A stretch of 64,000 nucleotides of DNA, taken from contig NZ_LN681225.1 in assembly GCF_000953655.1 (NCBI RefSeq), forward strand, positions 760,001 to 824,000. Reading direction: 5' to 3'. Source of the stretch: Legionella hackeliae. Its GTDB lineage: Bacteria > Pseudomonadota > Gammaproteobacteria > Legionellales > Legionellaceae. Numbering within the stretch: position 1 is the stretch's first letter; every line of letters starts with the position of its first letter. Made by a program: the position numbers and the translations under genes. Positions 17,791 through 29,529 of the stretch are shown here, piece by piece. The notes beneath the pieces are model-generated. The model was given only the letters and a program-made list of their open reading frames with translations. It was not told the DNA's origin and ran no database searches.

Positions 17791-19731
17791 TTAATCATTG
17801 AGTTCGTGGCGATTTTTAAAAAAATCTAACGCTTCAGGATTAGCCAAAGATTGAATGTTATTTATCGTTTCACCATGTACAATCTGGCGTACTGCAATTT
17901 CGACAACTTTGCCACTAATCGTTCTTGGGATATCTGCGACTTGCAAAATCTTTGCTGGTACGTGACGTGGTGATGCATTGTGGCGAATAACTTTGCGAAT
18001 GTTATCTTCAATCGTTTCATCAAGCGCAATGCCTTCGCGCAACTTCACAAACAAGATAACGCGTACATCATCTTGCCAGTCTTGTCCAATAACAACACTA
18101 TCAAGAACCTCTGGAATTTTTTCTACTTGCCGATAAATTTCTGCTGTACCAATACGAACTCCTCCTGGATTTAGAACAGCATCAGAACGACCATAAATAA
18201 TCAGTCCATTGTGTCTTGTAATTTCAGCATAATCACCATGCGCCCAGATGTTATCAAAACGCTCAAAATAGGCATGCTTATATTTTTTCTTGTCAGCATC
18301 GTTCCAGAAGTAAACTGGCATCGATGGAAAGGGTTTTGTACACACAAGCTCACCTCGTTCCTCACGGATAGGTTCGCCTTGCTCATTAAACACATTCACA
18401 GCCATGCCAAGACCGAGGCATTGAAGCTCGCCTCGATAAACAGGAAGTATTGGATTGCCTAAAGCAAAGCAAGACACGATATCAGTACCCCCTGAAATAG
18501 AGCTTAGCTGCAAGTCTGGCTTAATTTGCTCATAAACAAAGTCATAATTTTTGGGCAGAAGAGGAGAGCCAGTTGACAAAATGGCTCGTAAACTTTTTAG
18601 CGAAAATTGATGGCGCGGGCTGGCTCCGGCTTTTTCTACACTAGAGATAAATTTTGCACTAGTGCCAAATACAGTTATTTTTTCATCATCAATTAGCTTA
18701 AATAATCGATTCGCATCGGGATGCGTGGGGGCGCCATCGTAAACTGTGAGTGTCGCGCCTAAAGCCAAAGTGGTGACCATCCAATTCCACATCATCCAGC
18801 CACAAGTCGTGTAGTAGAACAAATTATCATGTGGGCGAATATCGGTGTGTAAACCCAATTCTTTCAAGTGTTGTAATAAAGTCCCGCCAGCACCGTGCAC
18901 AATACATTTCGGTTTACCAGTTGTGCCCGAAGAAAACAAAATATAAATCGGATGTGCAAAAGGCACGCTTTTAAATTCGCAGCGTGTTCCAGGCCTTGCA
19001 AATTGCTGCCAAGTGGTTGCATGGGGTATGGTAGTTAAATTTTGTTTACTCTTAGTAATGGGGCAAATAACCACTTTCTTTAAAGTCGGTATTGCTTTGG
19101 CTACTTCAATCACTTTCGCTGCTGCATCATGTTGCTTACCCATATAAAAATGGCCATCGCATGCAAAAAGCACTTTGGGTTCAATTTGTCCAAGTCTATC
19201 AATCGCCGCTTGAGCACCAAAGTCAGGAGAGCAGGAGGACCAAATGGCGCCTAAGGAGGTTGTGGCAAGCATGGCAATGATGGTGAATGAGACATTGGGC
19301 ATAATGGCCGCAACTCGATCTCCTGCAACAATACCTGCTTCTTTCAATCCAGCGGCAACGGCCGCAACTTCCTGATGTAATTGCTTATAAGTAAGAACAT
19401 GTCGCTCACCATTCTCAAGCACACTTACTATGGCTGGGTGGTCATCGTGACGGCTTAACAGTTTTTCCGCAAAATTAAAGGTTGCCCCCGAAAACCAGTT
19501 GGCGTTGATCATAAGATCATAATTATTGAGTACTTCGGTCGCAGGTGTATCAAAAGTAACTTTAAAATACTCGCAAATTGTTTCCCAAAATTGTGCCGGT
19601 TCTTTGATTGACCAATCATAGAGTTGTTGATATTGAGTAAATGTTTGTTGATATTTTTCTCCTGCAAAATTCATAAATTCCCACATTCTTGTCAATTTGG
19701 GTTCATTAGGCTGCCATACCAGTGTGTCCAT
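17791..19731 (-). CDS. aacS: Acetoacetyl-CoA synthetase
   Basis: Acyl-AMP-forming ligase that activates acetoacetate to acetoacetyl-CoA with ATP. The 646 residues match the family (about 650). The N-terminal cap WEFMNFAGEKYQQTFTQYQQLYDWS, AMP-binding motif LFSSGTTGKPKCIVHG and C-terminal SDAVLNPGGVRIGTAEIYR are typical of acetoacetate ligases rather than acetyl-CoA synthetase. HMG-CoA lyase, encoded nearby on the same strand, yields acetoacetate, and the thiolase of this cluster splits acetoacetyl-CoA, so AacS closes the leucine pathway without a CoA-transferase. It lies 57 bp after aguA. Confidence 0.93.
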   Translation of the reverse strand: MDTLVWQPNEPKLTRMWEFMNFAGEKYQQTFTQYQQLYDWSIKEPAQFWETICEYFKVTFDTPATEVLNNYDLMINANWFSGATFNFAEKLLSRHDDHPAIVSVLENGERHVLTYKQLHQEVAAVAAGLKEAGIVAGDRVAAIMPNVSFTIIAMLATTSLGAIWSSCSPDFGAQAAIDRLGQIEPKVLFACDGHFYMGKQHDAAAKVIEVAKAIPTLKKVVICPITKSKQNLTTIPHATTWQQFARPGTRCEFKSVPFAHPIYILFSSGTTGKPKCIVHGAGGTLLQHLKELGLHTDIRPHDNLFYYTTCGWMMWNWMVTTLALGATLTVYDGAPTHPDANRLFKLIDDEKITVFGTSAKFISSVEKAGASPRHQFSLKSLRAILSTGSPLLPKNYDFVYEQIKPDLQLSSISGGTDIVSCFALGNPILPVYRGELQCLGLGMAVNVFNEQGEPIREERGELVCTKPFPSMPVYFWNDADKKKYKHAYFERFDNIWAHGDYAEITRHNGLIIYGRSDAVLNPGGVRIGTAEIYRQVEKIPEVLDSVVIGQDWQDDVRVILFVKLREGIALDETIEDNIRKVIRHNASPRHVPAKILQVADIPRTISGKVVEIAVRQIVHGETINNIQSLANPEALDFFKNRHELND

Positions 19732-19788
19732 CTTATTTTCCTTAAAAGCACGAATTTTAAATTAATCCAGGAGTCTTCAAATTTTAGT

Positions 19789-20808
19789 TTAAATCAAGGG
19801 TTGTTGCTGGGTAATACAGTGAATACCACCACCACCTGCAAAAACATCAATCGCATCGATTTGCGAAATATGATAGTTCGGGAAAAGTTTGATAAACAAA
19901 TCATACGCTGCTTTATCATATTTAGGGTGACCAAAAGCGGGCATGACGATTCCCTTATTCGCCAAATAAAAATTGATGTACGACAAGGTGAGCCTCTCGC
20001 CATCCATATAAGTCGCTGGAGGTTGTTCGACAGTAAATACTTCAAGCTTTCTGCCTTTGGCGTCTGTTGCTGTTTTTAATAGCTCGAGATTTTCATGCAA
20101 AGTTTCGTAGTTAGCATCTTCTTTATCATGCGTAATCAAAGCGAGTACTTTGCCTGGGGCGATGAAACAAGCGATTTCATCAATGTGCCCATCTGTTTCA
20201 TCACCGAGTAACCCTTTGTTTAACCAAATAACTTTTTCTGTGTTGAGATAATTATGAAGATAATTTTCAATCTCGACTTGGGATAACTGAGGATTACGAT
20301 TGACATTAAGTAAACATTCACGAGTGGTCAGCACAGTTCCTTCGCCATCCACATGAAAAGAGCCCCCTTCCATCACTAAAGGCGCTTTGAAATGGCGAGC
20401 ATGAGTTTTTTCAATCATGGCTGCGGCAATTTGATTATCTAAAGAACAATCCTCATAGTTACCACCCCAGGCATTATGAATCCAATCCACACCCGCTAAT
20501 TCCTGGCTATCGTTAATTAGAAAAGTACAACCGGTATCTCTTGTCCAAGAGTCATTGAGTGGCAAACTGACAATACGAATGTCTTCGCCACAATAGCGCT
20601 TTGCAGTATCTTCATCACCTCGATTTACCAGCATGATTACGGGTTCATATTTAGCAATGCTTTTTGCTACCAACGCGTAAGCGCGTCTGGCGCGTTCAAA
20701 CCCAATGGCTGCCCAGGTTTCTTGATGGCAAGGCCAAGCCATCCAACAGGCTGCATGAGAATGCCATTCAGCTGGCATTTTAAAACCCGCGTCTTTAGGT
20801 GTAATCAT
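19789..20808 (-). CDS. aguA: Agmatine deiminase
   Basis: Hydrolyses agmatine to N-carbamoylputrescine and ammonia. The 339 residues belong to the guanidine-modifying enzyme superfamily. [16 protein letters not shown] begins the family, followed by [12 protein letters not shown] (substrate-binding Asp), [22 protein letters not shown] (catalytic Glu and His) and the C-terminal nucleophile in [18 protein letters not shown] is placed correctly before the ATG. It is the third gene of aguB-speA-aguA. Confidence 0.95.
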   Translation of the reverse strand: MITPKDAGFKMPAEWHSHAACWMAWPCHQETWAAIGFERARRAYALVAKSIAKYEPVIMLVNRGDEDTAKRYCGEDIRIVSLPLNDSWTRDTGCTFLINDSQELAGVDWIHNAWGGNYEDCSLDNQIAAAMIEKTHARHFKAPLVMEGGSFHVDGEGTVLTTRECLLNVNRNPQLSQVEIENYLHNYLNTEKVIWLNKGLLGDETDGHIDEIACFIAPGKVLALITHDKEDANYETLHENLELLKTATDAKGRKLEVFTVEQPPATYMDGERLTLSYINFYLANKGIVMPAFGHPKYDKAAYDLFIKLFPNYHISQIDAIDVFAGGGGIHCITQQQPLI

Positions 20809-20816
20809 AATTATCC

Positions 20817-22700
20817 TTATTTACTATCAAGATAAGTTAGTTGGCTGAAAATACTGCGTAGCTCATTGAGATAACTTTGAATTTTTTCGCTCGGCAAATC
20901 CGCATGAATTAATTGCTTTTCATAAGATAATAACAGCCTTTTTGTATCAAAATGAGCGAAATTTAATACGTTTGTAACCGTGTCACCACTGATAAGATCC
21001 GTTATCTCAAATTGACCATCGCCAAGTAATTTCACGTCTAGTGAATTAGTATCACCAAATAAATTATGTAAATTCCCCAAAATTTCCTGGTAAGCCCCTA
21101 CTAAAAAGAAAGCAATTGCATAGGGGGATTGTGGATTATAAGGAGGTAACATCAGAGTTGTATTGATGGCATCACTGCCGGTGTATTTTTTAATGGTACC
21201 GTCTGAATCACAGGTCAAATCCTGAAGAATACTATGCATGCTTGGTTTTTCATGAAGATGTGAAATAGGTGCCACTGGAAAAATCTGTTCAATAGCCCAG
21301 GCATCAGGAAGTGATTGAAAAAAAGATAAATTGCAGAATATTTTTGCCGCCATGCGCTCATTAATGGTATTTAATAATTCTTTATCTCCAGGATTGCTTT
21401 CATCCAACTGCTGTTCAATGACAAAACAAATGGCGGTAAAAAACTGCTCAACCTTGGCTTTTTCCTCAAGACTAATTGCACCATGCTTAAACATGGAATT
21501 TGATTCTTCCAACGCTAAAACCGCGTAGTTATAAATTTCACTGGGTGAATTTTCTGCCATTGTCTGGTAGGTATTCCAAATATCGCGAATCACGTGAGAG
21601 TCATTTGGTTGAATAGAAGGTAATTCGCGTGTTCGTTTTATAACTTCAACATCGGTAATGTTGGACACCAAAACGGCATGATGGGCCGTTAATGCACGGC
21701 CTGATTCAGAGATTAAATTAGGCTCAGGCAGATTTGCTTCTTCGCAAAGTGGGCGCAGGGCAAGCAAAATGTTAGTCGCATATTCTTTTATCGAATAGTT
21801 CATGGAACAGTCGGTAGAGGAATGGGTGCCTTCATAATCAACACCTAAGCCGCCCCCTACATCAATTGTAGTAATAGGCGCTTGCAAGCGACGTAATTCA
21901 ATATAGTACCGACCAACTTCTTGCATACAGCGGCGAATATCGCGAATATTTGCTATTTGCGAACCTAAATGGCAATGCATGAGTTGCAAACAATCTAACG
22001 AATTATGGGCTTTTAATTGATTAATCAAATCAAGTACTTGCTCAGCATTTAAACCAAATTTGGATTTAGCACCCCCTGTGTTTTCCCATTTCCCAGCCCC
22101 CTTGGTAACGAGGCGAATACGAACGCCAATCTTGGGTTTTATATTTAAACGCGCAGACTCTTTAAGAATAATCTCCAATTCGGAACGTTTTTCAATAACA
22201 ATAAAAACTTCGTGTCCCATCTGTTGAGCAATTAATGCGATGCGAATATAGGAGCTATCTTTATATCCATTGCAAACGATTGTAGAGGGGGTTTGTCCAA
22301 GCAAACCAATAACCGCCATGAGTTCAGGTTTACTTCCGGCTTCAAGGCCCACGGAATATTTAGGGGCTTTTAATAGTTCCCTGACAACACTCGATTCCTG
22401 GTTAACTTTAATGGGATAAACCAGCTTGTAAGTTCCACGGTAATCATTTTCTTCAATGGCTTCTTCAAAGGCTTGATTAAGTTTTACTACTCTATCGTGA
22501 AGAATATCTGTAAAACGAATTAACAGAGGTAACTGCAATCCAGCACGACTGGCTGCATTCACAATGGCTTGTAGTTCTACGCCGATGCTTTCTTTATTTT
22601 TGTGTACTTGAACATTGCCGCGAGAGTTAACTGTAAAATAATCCTCACCCCAGTGAGCAATATTGTATAAATTGTCTTCTGCCAATACTTTATTAATCAT
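20817..22700 (-). CDS. speA: Biosynthetic arginine decarboxylase
   Basis: PLP-dependent fold-III decarboxylase that converts arginine to agmatine. The 627 residues match SpeA. The PLP lysine lies in [12 protein letters not shown] near residue 95; [14 protein letters not shown], the HCHLGSQ motif and [15 protein letters not shown] bind the cofactor. The ATG overlaps the stop of aguB (TAATG), so translation is coupled. Agmatine feeds AguA directly downstream. Confidence 0.96.
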   Translation of the reverse strand: MINKVLAEDNLYNIAHWGEDYFTVNSRGNVQVHKNKESIGVELQAIVNAASRAGLQLPLLIRFTDILHDRVVKLNQAFEEAIEENDYRGTYKLVYPIKVNQESSVVRELLKAPKYSVGLEAGSKPELMAVIGLLGQTPSTIVCNGYKDSSYIRIALIAQQMGHEVFIVIEKRSELEIILKESARLNIKPKIGVRIRLVTKGAGKWENTGGAKSKFGLNAEQVLDLINQLKAHNSLDCLQLMHCHLGSQIANIRDIRRCMQEVGRYYIELRRLQAPITTIDVGGGLGVDYEGTHSSTDCSMNYSIKEYATNILLALRPLCEEANLPEPNLISESGRALTAHHAVLVSNITDVEVIKRTRELPSIQPNDSHVIRDIWNTYQTMAENSPSEIYNYAVLALEESNSMFKHGAISLEEKAKVEQFFTAICFVIEQQLDESNPGDKELLNTINERMAAKIFCNLSFFQSLPDAWAIEQIFPVAPISHLHEKPSMHSILQDLTCDSDGTIKKYTGSDAINTTLMLPPYNPQSPYAIAFFLVGAYQEILGNLHNLFGDTNSLDVKLLGDGQFEITDLISGDTVTNVLNFAHFDTKRLLLSYEKQLIHADLPSEKIQSYLNELRSIFSQLTYLDSK

Positions 22701-23569
22701 TAGGGAAATTCCAGGCTAGAGTTGTAAGGTTTTAAAAGCTCCTGATAAGTTTCAGGCTGGCGCTGTCTGGAAAATGGAAATAAACGACCCCAAAGGTCAC
22801 GGTGACTAAAATCCAGTTCAGCAACTAATACAGCAGGTTTATCGCGTGGTGCTTGCGCTAAAACTTCTCCCATGGGGCTACTGATAAAACTGCTCCCGTA
22901 AAATTCCAGATCGTCTTCGCAACCAATTCGATTTACTGCAACAACAAAGGTGTTACTCATAATACCTTGAGCAACCATTACTTTTTGCCACATAGGTTGA
23001 CTATCAAAACCTGGAGCAGTGGGCTCACCACCGATAGCCGTAGGATAAACAAGAATTTCAGTACCTTTTAAGCCATAAATTCGTGATAACTCTGGAAACC
23101 ACTGATCATAACAGGTTGGTAATCCAAATTTGTGACCTACTAAAGTGTGGACTGGGTAATCAGAATCTCCTGGTTTAAAATAATAATCTTCATGGTATTT
23201 TTCACCACTCGGGATATGCTGCTTGCGCGTGATTGCAATTAGTTTGCCTTGCTCATTAAATGCTACAGCGGTATTAAAACCTGCCTTTTCAAAAAGAGAC
23301 GCCGTGATAGTTACATTTGCCTTTTTTGCCATAGTTCCTACAAACTGTGCCGTAGGACCAGTTTGGATATCCTCTTGATAAGGAGTTCCATCGACATCAT
23401 GCCGCGTGCAAAAATAAGGGGACAAGGTCAGCTCTTGTAAACAAACGACTTGCGCACCCTGATTAGCAGCAGATAAGATTCCTGCAGCCAAGCGCTCTTG
23501 ATGCTCTTGAGGGTTCTCGCTCCATCTCTCTTGTACTAGTCCGATTTTTAATTTATTGGCGGTCATCAT
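22700..23569 (-). CDS. aguB: N-carbamoylputrescine amidase
   Basis: Nitrilase-superfamily hydrolase that releases putrescine, CO2 and ammonia from N-carbamoylputrescine. In its 289 residues the catalytic triad is visible as Glu in CLQELTLSPYF, Lys in SGEKYHEDYYF and Cys in PTCYDQWFPE. It is the first gene of the putrescine operon. Two adjacent ATG codons (MMTANK) make the exact start uncertain by one residue. Confidence 0.95.
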   Translation of the reverse strand: MMTANKLKIGLVQERWSENPQEHQERLAAGILSAANQGAQVVCLQELTLSPYFCTRHDVDGTPYQEDIQTGPTAQFVGTMAKKANVTITASLFEKAGFNTAVAFNEQGKLIAITRKQHIPSGEKYHEDYYFKPGDSDYPVHTLVGHKFGLPTCYDQWFPELSRIYGLKGTEILVYPTAIGGEPTAPGFDSQPMWQKVMVAQGIMSNTFVVAVNRIGCEDDLEFYGSSFISSPMGEVLAQAPRDKPAVLVAELDFSHRDLWGRLFPFSRQRQPETYQELLKPYNSSLEFP

Positions 23570-23702
23570 TTAATCCAGTAGAAAAAATGCGGTTAAGATA
23601 TCACTATTAACTACGATCAAAAATAGTCTATTGGGAGAAATATGGGGATAAATTTGCAATTTAAGCAAAAGTAACAGTTGATTACGGCATTGTTACGAAT
23701 AA

Positions 23703-24608
23703 TTAGTTTTGATTGGCCAATAATGCATTCGCTACTCGGGATTGATTCTTTTTACCTAAGGCTTTGCAAATCATGTCGCCTGCGGACACAATTTTAAAAA
23801 TATCAACACCTGTTTCTATGCCAAGACCATGCATTAAATACAATACATCTTCTGTGGCAACATTTCCTGTTGCACCACGAGCATAAGGACAGCCGCCTAA
23901 GCCTGCTACAGAGCTGTCGAAACGATCAACTCCACATTCGAGTGATGCAAAAATATTGGCAACAGCTTGGCCATAAGTATCATGAAAATGCATTGCCAGT
24001 TGGGAAAGGGGCATGAATTTTAATACTTCTTCAATAACTGCTTGGGTTTGCCGAGGAGTTCCTACACCAATGGTATCTCCCAAACAAATTTCATCGACTT
24101 CTAAGGCTAATAATTGCTGTGTTACTTGTGCAACTTGTTGAGGCGCAATTTGTCCCTCATAAGGACACCCAAGAACACAAGAAATGTAGGCTCTTACGCG
24201 AATATTATTTGTTTTTGCAATCTCAATCACCGGTTCAAAGCGAGTAATACTTTCAGCAATTGAACAATTAATATTTCGTTGATTAAAGGATTCACTGGCA
24301 GCGGTAAAAACAGCAATTTCTTTTACACCCAAATCTAGTGCTTTAAGCATACCGCGCTCATTGGGCACTAAGGCGGAAAAATGAATCGATTCTGGTTTTT
24401 CTATGGATAAAAATACAGTCTCACTGTCAGCTAATTGTGGAATCGCTTTTGCAGAAACAAAGCTGGTAACTTCAATGTGGCGTAAGCCACTTTGACTCAA
24501 TAAATTGACCAATTCAATTTTGGTCTCAGTAGGCACGAAAGACGATTCATTTTGTAATCCATCACGTGGTCCTACTTCAACTATAGTAACTTTTTTCGGA
24601 TACTTCAT
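23703..24608 (-). CDS. Hydroxymethylglutaryl-CoA lyase
   Basis: Cleaves HMG-CoA to acetyl-CoA and acetoacetate, the last carbon-splitting step of leucine breakdown. The 301 residues form the HMGL TIM barrel: VEVGPRDGLQNE supplies the metal-binding Asp, AMHFHDTYGQA supplies metal His residues, and SVAGLGGCPYARGATGN contains the signature active-site cysteine. It ends the cluster thiolase-MCC-hydratase-lyase and lies 12 bp after the carboxylase alpha gene. The equivalent gene is called liuE or mvaB elsewhere. Confidence 0.95.
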   Translation of the reverse strand: MKYPKKVTIVEVGPRDGLQNESSFVPTETKIELVNLLSQSGLRHIEVTSFVSAKAIPQLADSETVFLSIEKPESIHFSALVPNERGMLKALDLGVKEIAVFTAASESFNQRNINCSIAESITRFEPVIEIAKTNNIRVRAYISCVLGCPYEGQIAPQQVAQVTQQLLALEVDEICLGDTIGVGTPRQTQAVIEEVLKFMPLSQLAMHFHDTYGQAVANIFASLECGVDRFDSSVAGLGGCPYARGATGNVATEDVLYLMHGLGIETGVDIFKIVSAGDMICKALGKKNQSRVANALLANQN

Positions 24609-24620
24609 GGATGTCCCTGG

Positions 24621-26576
24621 TCAGTCTTTAAGAGCCAATAATTCAGCCCCTTCATTAACTTGTGAGCCAACGTCGTAAAATAGTTCTGCAAGCACTCCGT
24701 CACGTGGCGAATGAATGGTATGTTCCATTTTCATTGCCTCTAAAACTATTAAACTATCGCCTTCCTTCACCTTATCACCAATATTTTTTAAAATGGCGAC
24801 CACGGTTGCTGGCATGGGAGCCGTGAGTTGCCCTTTTTTGGCGGTCTGAGAATCGAGGCTTTGCCAACTGAAACGCTCGATTACGACGGGGCCTTCTTTA
24901 AAATAAAAACTAATAGTTTGCATTTGATCTTCAACCAAGGCAAGTCGTGTCTTTTGACCGTCATCAATAGCAATCTGCTGATTTCCAATTAATTTAGCAC
25001 GTATATTAAATTCTTTGTCCTGCAGGATTAATTGAAAAGACGATTCATCACGCGGGATAATTTTAATGTCTTCTTGCTTACCGTCAAGAAGATAACGGCG
25101 ATACCAATGACTGGATAAATGCATTTGCCAGGCAAAAGTTTCGTGAAGAACAGGATCATTTTCTTTTTGTGTTAATAATAAATAATCATAACTTGCAGCC
25201 ATTACGAGAGCCAATTCAGTATCTGGTGTTGGCAAATCGATGGTTTCCTGAGATAGAAAGTCCGTACTTAAATCAGCCTGCCTGAAGCGTGGATGTTGGC
25301 AAATAGCCTGCAAAAAGGAGAGATTGGTTTTTACACCACCAACAGCATATTTTTCTAATGCATTTTGTAAACGTTGCAAGGCTTGTTCACGATTTTCTCC
25401 CCATGCTATCAGTTTGGCGATCATGGGATCATAGTGCATGGTGATACTTGAGTTGACTGTGACGCCACTATCCACTCGGATGCCTTCACCCTGGGGTTCT
25501 TGTAAGAAATGCAGTTGACCAATCGATGGCATAAATCCCTGACGGGGATCTTCTGCATACACGCGACATTCAATGGCGTGTCCTTTTGCGGAAATATTCT
25601 CTTGGGAGCAGGGGAGGGACTCATTGGCAGCAATCTTTAATTGCCAGGCTACCAAATCAAAGCCGGTTATCATTTCTGTGACGGGATGTTCGACTTGCAA
25701 ACGCGTATTCATTTCCATGAAATAAAAATGCGTATCGCCATCGACCAGAAATTCAACTGTGCCTGCTCCTCGATAATGAATTGAACGTGCAACTTCACAG
25801 GCTGCTTCGGCAAGTCCTTGACGTAAGGTGTCTGACAAGTTCGGGGCGGGGGCTTCTTCAATAATTTTTTGATGACGACGCTGAATGGAACAATCGCGTT
25901 CAAACAGATGAACGACTTGATCATGATTATCCGCCATAATTTGTACTTCAACGTGGCGTGGATTTAAAATAAGTTTTTCAATGAGCATGGTGTCATCAGC
26001 AAAACTTGCCATCGCTTCTCGCCGTGCACCGGCTAAAGCTTGGGTAAACTCACTTTCTTGATGAACTGCGCGCATGCCTTTTCCGCCACCGCCGCTGGCA
26101 GCCTTTAATAGCACAGGGAAACCAATGCGACGCGCTTCAATGAGTAAACGTTCATCAGTTTGTTCACTGCCATGATAACCTGGTGTTAACGGTACTGCTG
26201 TTTTTTCGAGTAATTGTTTAGCAAGTTGCTTTGAGGCCATGGCTTCCATCGCAGGGATAGAGGGTCCAATAAAAACGAGACCTGCTTTTTCACATGCTTT
26301 TGCAAACAAAGGGTTTTCAGACAAAAAACCGTATCCCGGATGAATCGCTTCTGCACCACTGGTAATGGCAACTTTAATGATGGCATCAATATTGAGATAG
26401 CTTGCTTTAGCGGGTGCTTCACCTACACAAAAAGCATTATCTGCAAGCATAACATGACGACTGTCTTTATCAGCAGTCGAATAAATGGCAACCGTATGAA
26501 TCCCCATCTTTTGGCAGGTTCTAATGATTCGACAAGCGATTTCACCACGATTGGCGATAAGAATCTTATTAAACAT
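24621..26576 (-). CDS. 3-methylcrotonyl-CoA carboxylase, biotin-containing alpha subunit
   Basis: Biotin carboxylase and biotin carrier of methylcrotonyl-CoA carboxylase. In its 651 residues, the biotin-carboxylase domain (1-450) has [13 protein letters not shown], the ATP-grasp glycine loop [11 protein letters not shown] and [18 protein letters not shown] linker follows, then the biotinyl domain with EAMKMEH, biotinylated lysine 616. The neighbouring beta subunit and hydratase show the substrate is methylcrotonyl-CoA rather than acetyl- or propionyl-CoA. It lies eight bp after the hydratase gene. Confidence 0.93.
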   Translation of the reverse strand: MFNKILIANRGEIACRIIRTCQKMGIHTVAIYSTADKDSRHVMLADNAFCVGEAPAKASYLNIDAIIKVAITSGAEAIHPGYGFLSENPLFAKACEKAGLVFIGPSIPAMEAMASKQLAKQLLEKTAVPLTPGYHGSEQTDERLLIEARRIGFPVLLKAASGGGGKGMRAVHQESEFTQALAGARREAMASFADDTMLIEKLILNPRHVEVQIMADNHDQVVHLFERDCSIQRRHQKIIEEAPAPNLSDTLRQGLAEAACEVARSIHYRGAGTVEFLVDGDTHFYFMEMNTRLQVEHPVTEMITGFDLVAWQLKIAANESLPCSQENISAKGHAIECRVYAEDPRQGFMPSIGQLHFLQEPQGEGIRVDSGVTVNSSITMHYDPMIAKLIAWGENREQALQRLQNALEKYAVGGVKTNLSFLQAICQHPRFRQADLSTDFLSQETIDLPTPDTELALVMAASYDYLLLTQKENDPVLHETFAWQMHLSSHWYRRYLLDGKQEDIKIIPRDESSFQLILQDKEFNIRAKLIGNQQIAIDDGQKTRLALVEDQMQTISFYFKEGPVVIERFSWQSLDSQTAKKGQLTAPMPATVVAILKNIGDKVKEGDSLIVLEAMKMEHTIHSPRDGVLAELFYDVGSQVNEGAELLALKD

Positions 26577-26584
26577 CGAAGGTC

Positions 26585-27364
26585 CTAGTTCCAGTTAGGT
26601 GTTTCTTTATTCAAAAAGGCATGCAAGCCTTGTTGTCCCTCTGCGGAAACACGTTTTTTTGCAATTAAACTTGCTGTATAGTTTAGTAGTTCCTCGTTCA
26701 ATATTTTATTCGCTACATTATCAACAAGGTGTTTACAGTCAGTGACGGCCTGTGGCGCAAGTTTGGTCATTTGTTCTGCAAAATTAAAACTAAAATTCCA
26801 TAATTCACTGTCTGCAACAGTATAATGAACAAGCCCTAAATGCTGGGCTTTCTCTGCATCAAACGTCTCAGCGCTCATAAATAACCATTTAGCAGCACGC
26901 TCCCCAATCGCTTTGACAACATAGGGACTTATAACCGCTGGAATTAAACCCAACTTAACTTCTGAGAAGCAAAAGCGGGCTGATGAGGCAGCAATGGTAA
27001 TATCGCAAGCGGCAGCAAGTCCTGCGCCTCCACCAAAAGCAGCACCTTGAACAACCGCAATCGTTGGTTTGGGACTATTGTGCAATGTGTGCATAACACG
27101 TGCTAGAACTTTAGCATCACGAAGATTTTCTTCTTCATTAAATTGGGCCATGCGTTGCATCCAGGATAAATCGGCGCCTGCAGAAAAATGCCGACCGTTG
27201 GCTCTTAATACAATAATGCGCACGTCAGGACTACTAATGGCCTCATCAAGTTTCTTTTGCAATTCTGCTAATAAATTATCATCAAAAGCATTATGTTTGT
27301 CGGTGCGATTCAACGTTAGAATACAAATCCGCTGTTGTAATTCAGTTAACAACAAATCATTCAC
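26585..27364 (-). CDS. Methylglutaconyl-CoA hydratase (crotonase family)
   Basis: Crotonase-fold hydratase expected to turn 3-methylglutaconyl-CoA into HMG-CoA. In the 259 residues, [17 protein letters not shown] forms the first oxyanion half and [16 protein letters not shown] the second; [12 protein letters not shown] follows. The general crotonase family is broad, and the specific reaction is inferred from its place between the two carboxylase genes, as in liu operons. Confidence 0.9.
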   Translation of the reverse strand: MNDLLLTELQQRICILTLNRTDKHNAFDDNLLAELQKKLDEAISSPDVRIIVLRANGRHFSAGADLSWMQRMAQFNEEENLRDAKVLARVMHTLHNSPKPTIAVVQGAAFGGGAGLAAACDITIAASSARFCFSEVKLGLIPAVISPYVVKAIGERAAKWLFMSAETFDAEKAQHLGLVHYTVADSELWNFSFNFAEQMTKLAPQAVTDCKHLVDNVANKILNEELLNYTASLIAKKRVSAEGQQGLHAFLNKETPNWN

Positions 27365-27416
27365 GAGCCATCTCCTTTTGAGCTACTCTTCAGTCGCTTA
27401 ACAATGCAAAAGTTAA

Positions 27417-29024
27417 TTACATGCGAAAGACGCCAAATTGGGTTGATCCAATTGGTGCATTCAACGCTGCAGATAAACTTAAACCAAGAATTCTACGGGT
27501 GTCTTCTGGTGCGATTACCCCATCATCCCACAGTCTTGCACTTGCATAGTAGGGATTGCCTTGTGCTTCGTATTGAGCCCGTAATTCTGCTTTGAAAGCC
27601 TCTTCTTCTTCAATAGGCCAGGATGTACCTTGCTTGCTATATTTATCACGATTAACCTGAGCCAATACATTAGCAGCTTGTTCACCACCCATGACTGAAA
27701 TACGTGCATTAGGCCATGTCCATAAAAAGCGCGGGCCATAAGCGCGACCACACATCGCATAATTGCCTGCCCCAAAACTGCCACCCACAATCACTGTAAA
27801 TTTAGGGACGTTGGCATTAGCTACAGCAGTCACCATTTTTGCACCATGTTTTGCGATACCCGCTGCTTCATATTTGCTACCCACCATAAAACCAGTAATA
27901 TTTTGCAGGAATAGCAATGGAATTTTCCGCTGAGTGCAAAGCTCAATAAAATGAGCGCCTTTAAGTGCGCTTTCTCCGAATAGAATACCATTGTTAGCAA
28001 TAATACCAATGGGATAGCCAAAAAGATGAGCAAAGCCACAAATCAGTGTGGTGCCATAAAGTGCTTTAAATTCATCTAATTCGGAAGCATCAACGAGACG
28101 TGCAATCACTTCACGAATATCATAAGGCTTGCGGGGATCTGCTGGGACTATGCCATTTAACTCTTTTGGATCATAAGCAGGTTCGCGACTAGGGATGCGA
28201 CAGAGTGACTCAGGTTTTATACGATTTAAATGACTTACCGCAACCCGGGCCAAATGCAATGCATGCGCATCATTTTCTGCATAGTGATCTGCAACGCCAG
28301 AGTGGCGACAATGGACATCGGCACCGCCTAATTCTTCAGCAGAAATCACCTCGCCTGTTGCTGCCTTGACTAAAGGAGGGCCTCCTAAAAAAATTGTGGC
28401 TTGATTTTGTACCATAATGGATTCATCTGCCATGGCTGGCACATAAGCACCACCCGCAGTACAAGACCCCATAACCACTGCGATTTGCGGAATATTGGCG
28501 GCAGATAATGTAGCCTGATTATAAAAAATTCGTCCAAAATGATCGCGATCGGGGAAAACTTCATCCTGTTGTGGTAAAAAAGCTCCCCCTGAATCGACTA
28601 AATAGATGCAAGGCAGATGATTTGCCTTGGCAATTTCCTGAGCACGTAAATGTTTTTTGACGGTTAAAGGGTAATAGGTTCCACCTTTCACAGTGGCATC
28701 ATTAACGACTATCATGCATTCAGTGCCTGCGACATAGCCAATACCCGCAATAATCCCCGCTGCAGGTACGTAATCGTCATAAACTTGATAGGCTGCCAAT
28801 TGTGACAGCTCCAGGAAAGGACTACCCGGATCCAATAATTGCTGCAAGCGTTCTCGAGGTAATAATTTGCCGTGTTTTAAATGCCTTTGGCGCGCTTTCT
28901 CATCGCCACCTTGCGCAATTTTTTTGATGAGAGTTTGTAATTCCGTAACCAGGGACTGCATAGCGGCTTGATTGGCTTTGAATTCATTGCTGCCAGGATT
29001 TATCTGACTAATAATTTTGCTCAT
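27417..29024 (-). CDS. 3-methylcrotonyl-CoA carboxylase, carboxyltransferase beta subunit
   Basis: Transfers carboxyl from biotin to methylcrotonyl-CoA. The 535 residues make two crotonase-like halves. The N-terminal half has [18 protein letters not shown] and [19 protein letters not shown]; the C-terminal half has [24 protein letters not shown] and [22 protein letters not shown], all typical of MCC-beta. It lies 10 bp after a small membrane-protein gene and upstream of the hydratase gene. Confidence 0.95.
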   Translation of the reverse strand: MSKIISQINPGSNEFKANQAAMQSLVTELQTLIKKIAQGGDEKARQRHLKHGKLLPRERLQQLLDPGSPFLELSQLAAYQVYDDYVPAAGIIAGIGYVAGTECMIVVNDATVKGGTYYPLTVKKHLRAQEIAKANHLPCIYLVDSGGAFLPQQDEVFPDRDHFGRIFYNQATLSAANIPQIAVVMGSCTAGGAYVPAMADESIMVQNQATIFLGGPPLVKAATGEVISAEELGGADVHCRHSGVADHYAENDAHALHLARVAVSHLNRIKPESLCRIPSREPAYDPKELNGIVPADPRKPYDIREVIARLVDASELDEFKALYGTTLICGFAHLFGYPIGIIANNGILFGESALKGAHFIELCTQRKIPLLFLQNITGFMVGSKYEAAGIAKHGAKMVTAVANANVPKFTVIVGGSFGAGNYAMCGRAYGPRFLWTWPNARISVMGGEQAANVLAQVNRDKYSKQGTSWPIEEEEAFKAELRAQYEAQGNPYYASARLWDDGVIAPEDTRRILGLSLSAALNAPIGSTQFGVFRM

Positions 29025-29034
29025 AACTCATCCC

Positions 29035-29349
29035 TTAATGTATCAAAATATTACTGAGCACAATCACAAGCCATAAGCACCAGGTTAATTCAAGAAGATG
29101 AGGCATATCTTTACCTTTTACCAAGCGATAGGTAAGGGCAGGAATTGCCGCGATAATCACTGGAATAAAGACTAATAAAATTGTTTTTCTAATGGCTAGA
29201 CCTAAACCACTTTGACTAAAAATAGGGGTTAACTTAACATTGATGTATGCATATAGCATATCGATATAAACAATAAGCATATGGGCGAATTTGGCAAAAA
29301 CTACGACCAGAATGCTTAACACTAGGTAAATAAGACTCTGTCTAAGCAT
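29035..29349 (-). CDS. Small membrane protein inside the leucine-degradation cluster
   Basis: Unrecognised protein of about 104 residues with three hydrophobic spans (near residues 6-27, 55-75 and 85-104). I place the start at ATG 29349: AAAGG lies six bases before it, whereas an ATG two codons earlier abuts that site. It stands ten bp before the carboxylase beta gene on the same strand, so it is probably cotranscribed. A role in substrate uptake or anchoring is possible but unsupported. Confidence 0.55.
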   Translation of the reverse strand: MLRQSLIYLVLSILVVVFAKFAHMLIVYIDMLYAYINVKLTPIFSQSGLGLAIRKTILLVFIPVIIAAIPALTYRLVKGKDMPHLLELTWCLWLVIVLSNILIH

Positions 29350-29441
29350 GTACATCCTTTGTTAAGTTAATCACTGTGTAGGTAATATTTAACCCTAATG
29401 ATTTGTTAGAGCAGGGTTAAGAAGACTGATGACATTTGATT

Positions 29442-29473
29442 CTGTTATACCGCAGACAATTGCGGTATAACAG
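29442..29473. promoter_or_regulatory. Perfect 13-bp inverted repeat in the cluster
   Basis: CTGTTATACCGCA, six bases, then its exact complement TGCGGTATAACAG. It lies between the thiolase stop codon and the small membrane-protein gene. There is no T-tract in the reading direction, so it may be an mRNA-stabilising hairpin or an operator rather than a terminator. Confidence 0.5.
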
Positions 29474-29529
29474 TTCTTAATCAACAGATCGCGGTTACCT
29501 TTAATTAATGCGCAAGTATGCATATTTGC

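Noticed and set aside
19624-20079. A 151-codon plus-strand ORF opposite aacS/aguA
   Set aside because: It lies antisense to the ends of two well-supported enzymes and has no ribosome site or family features.
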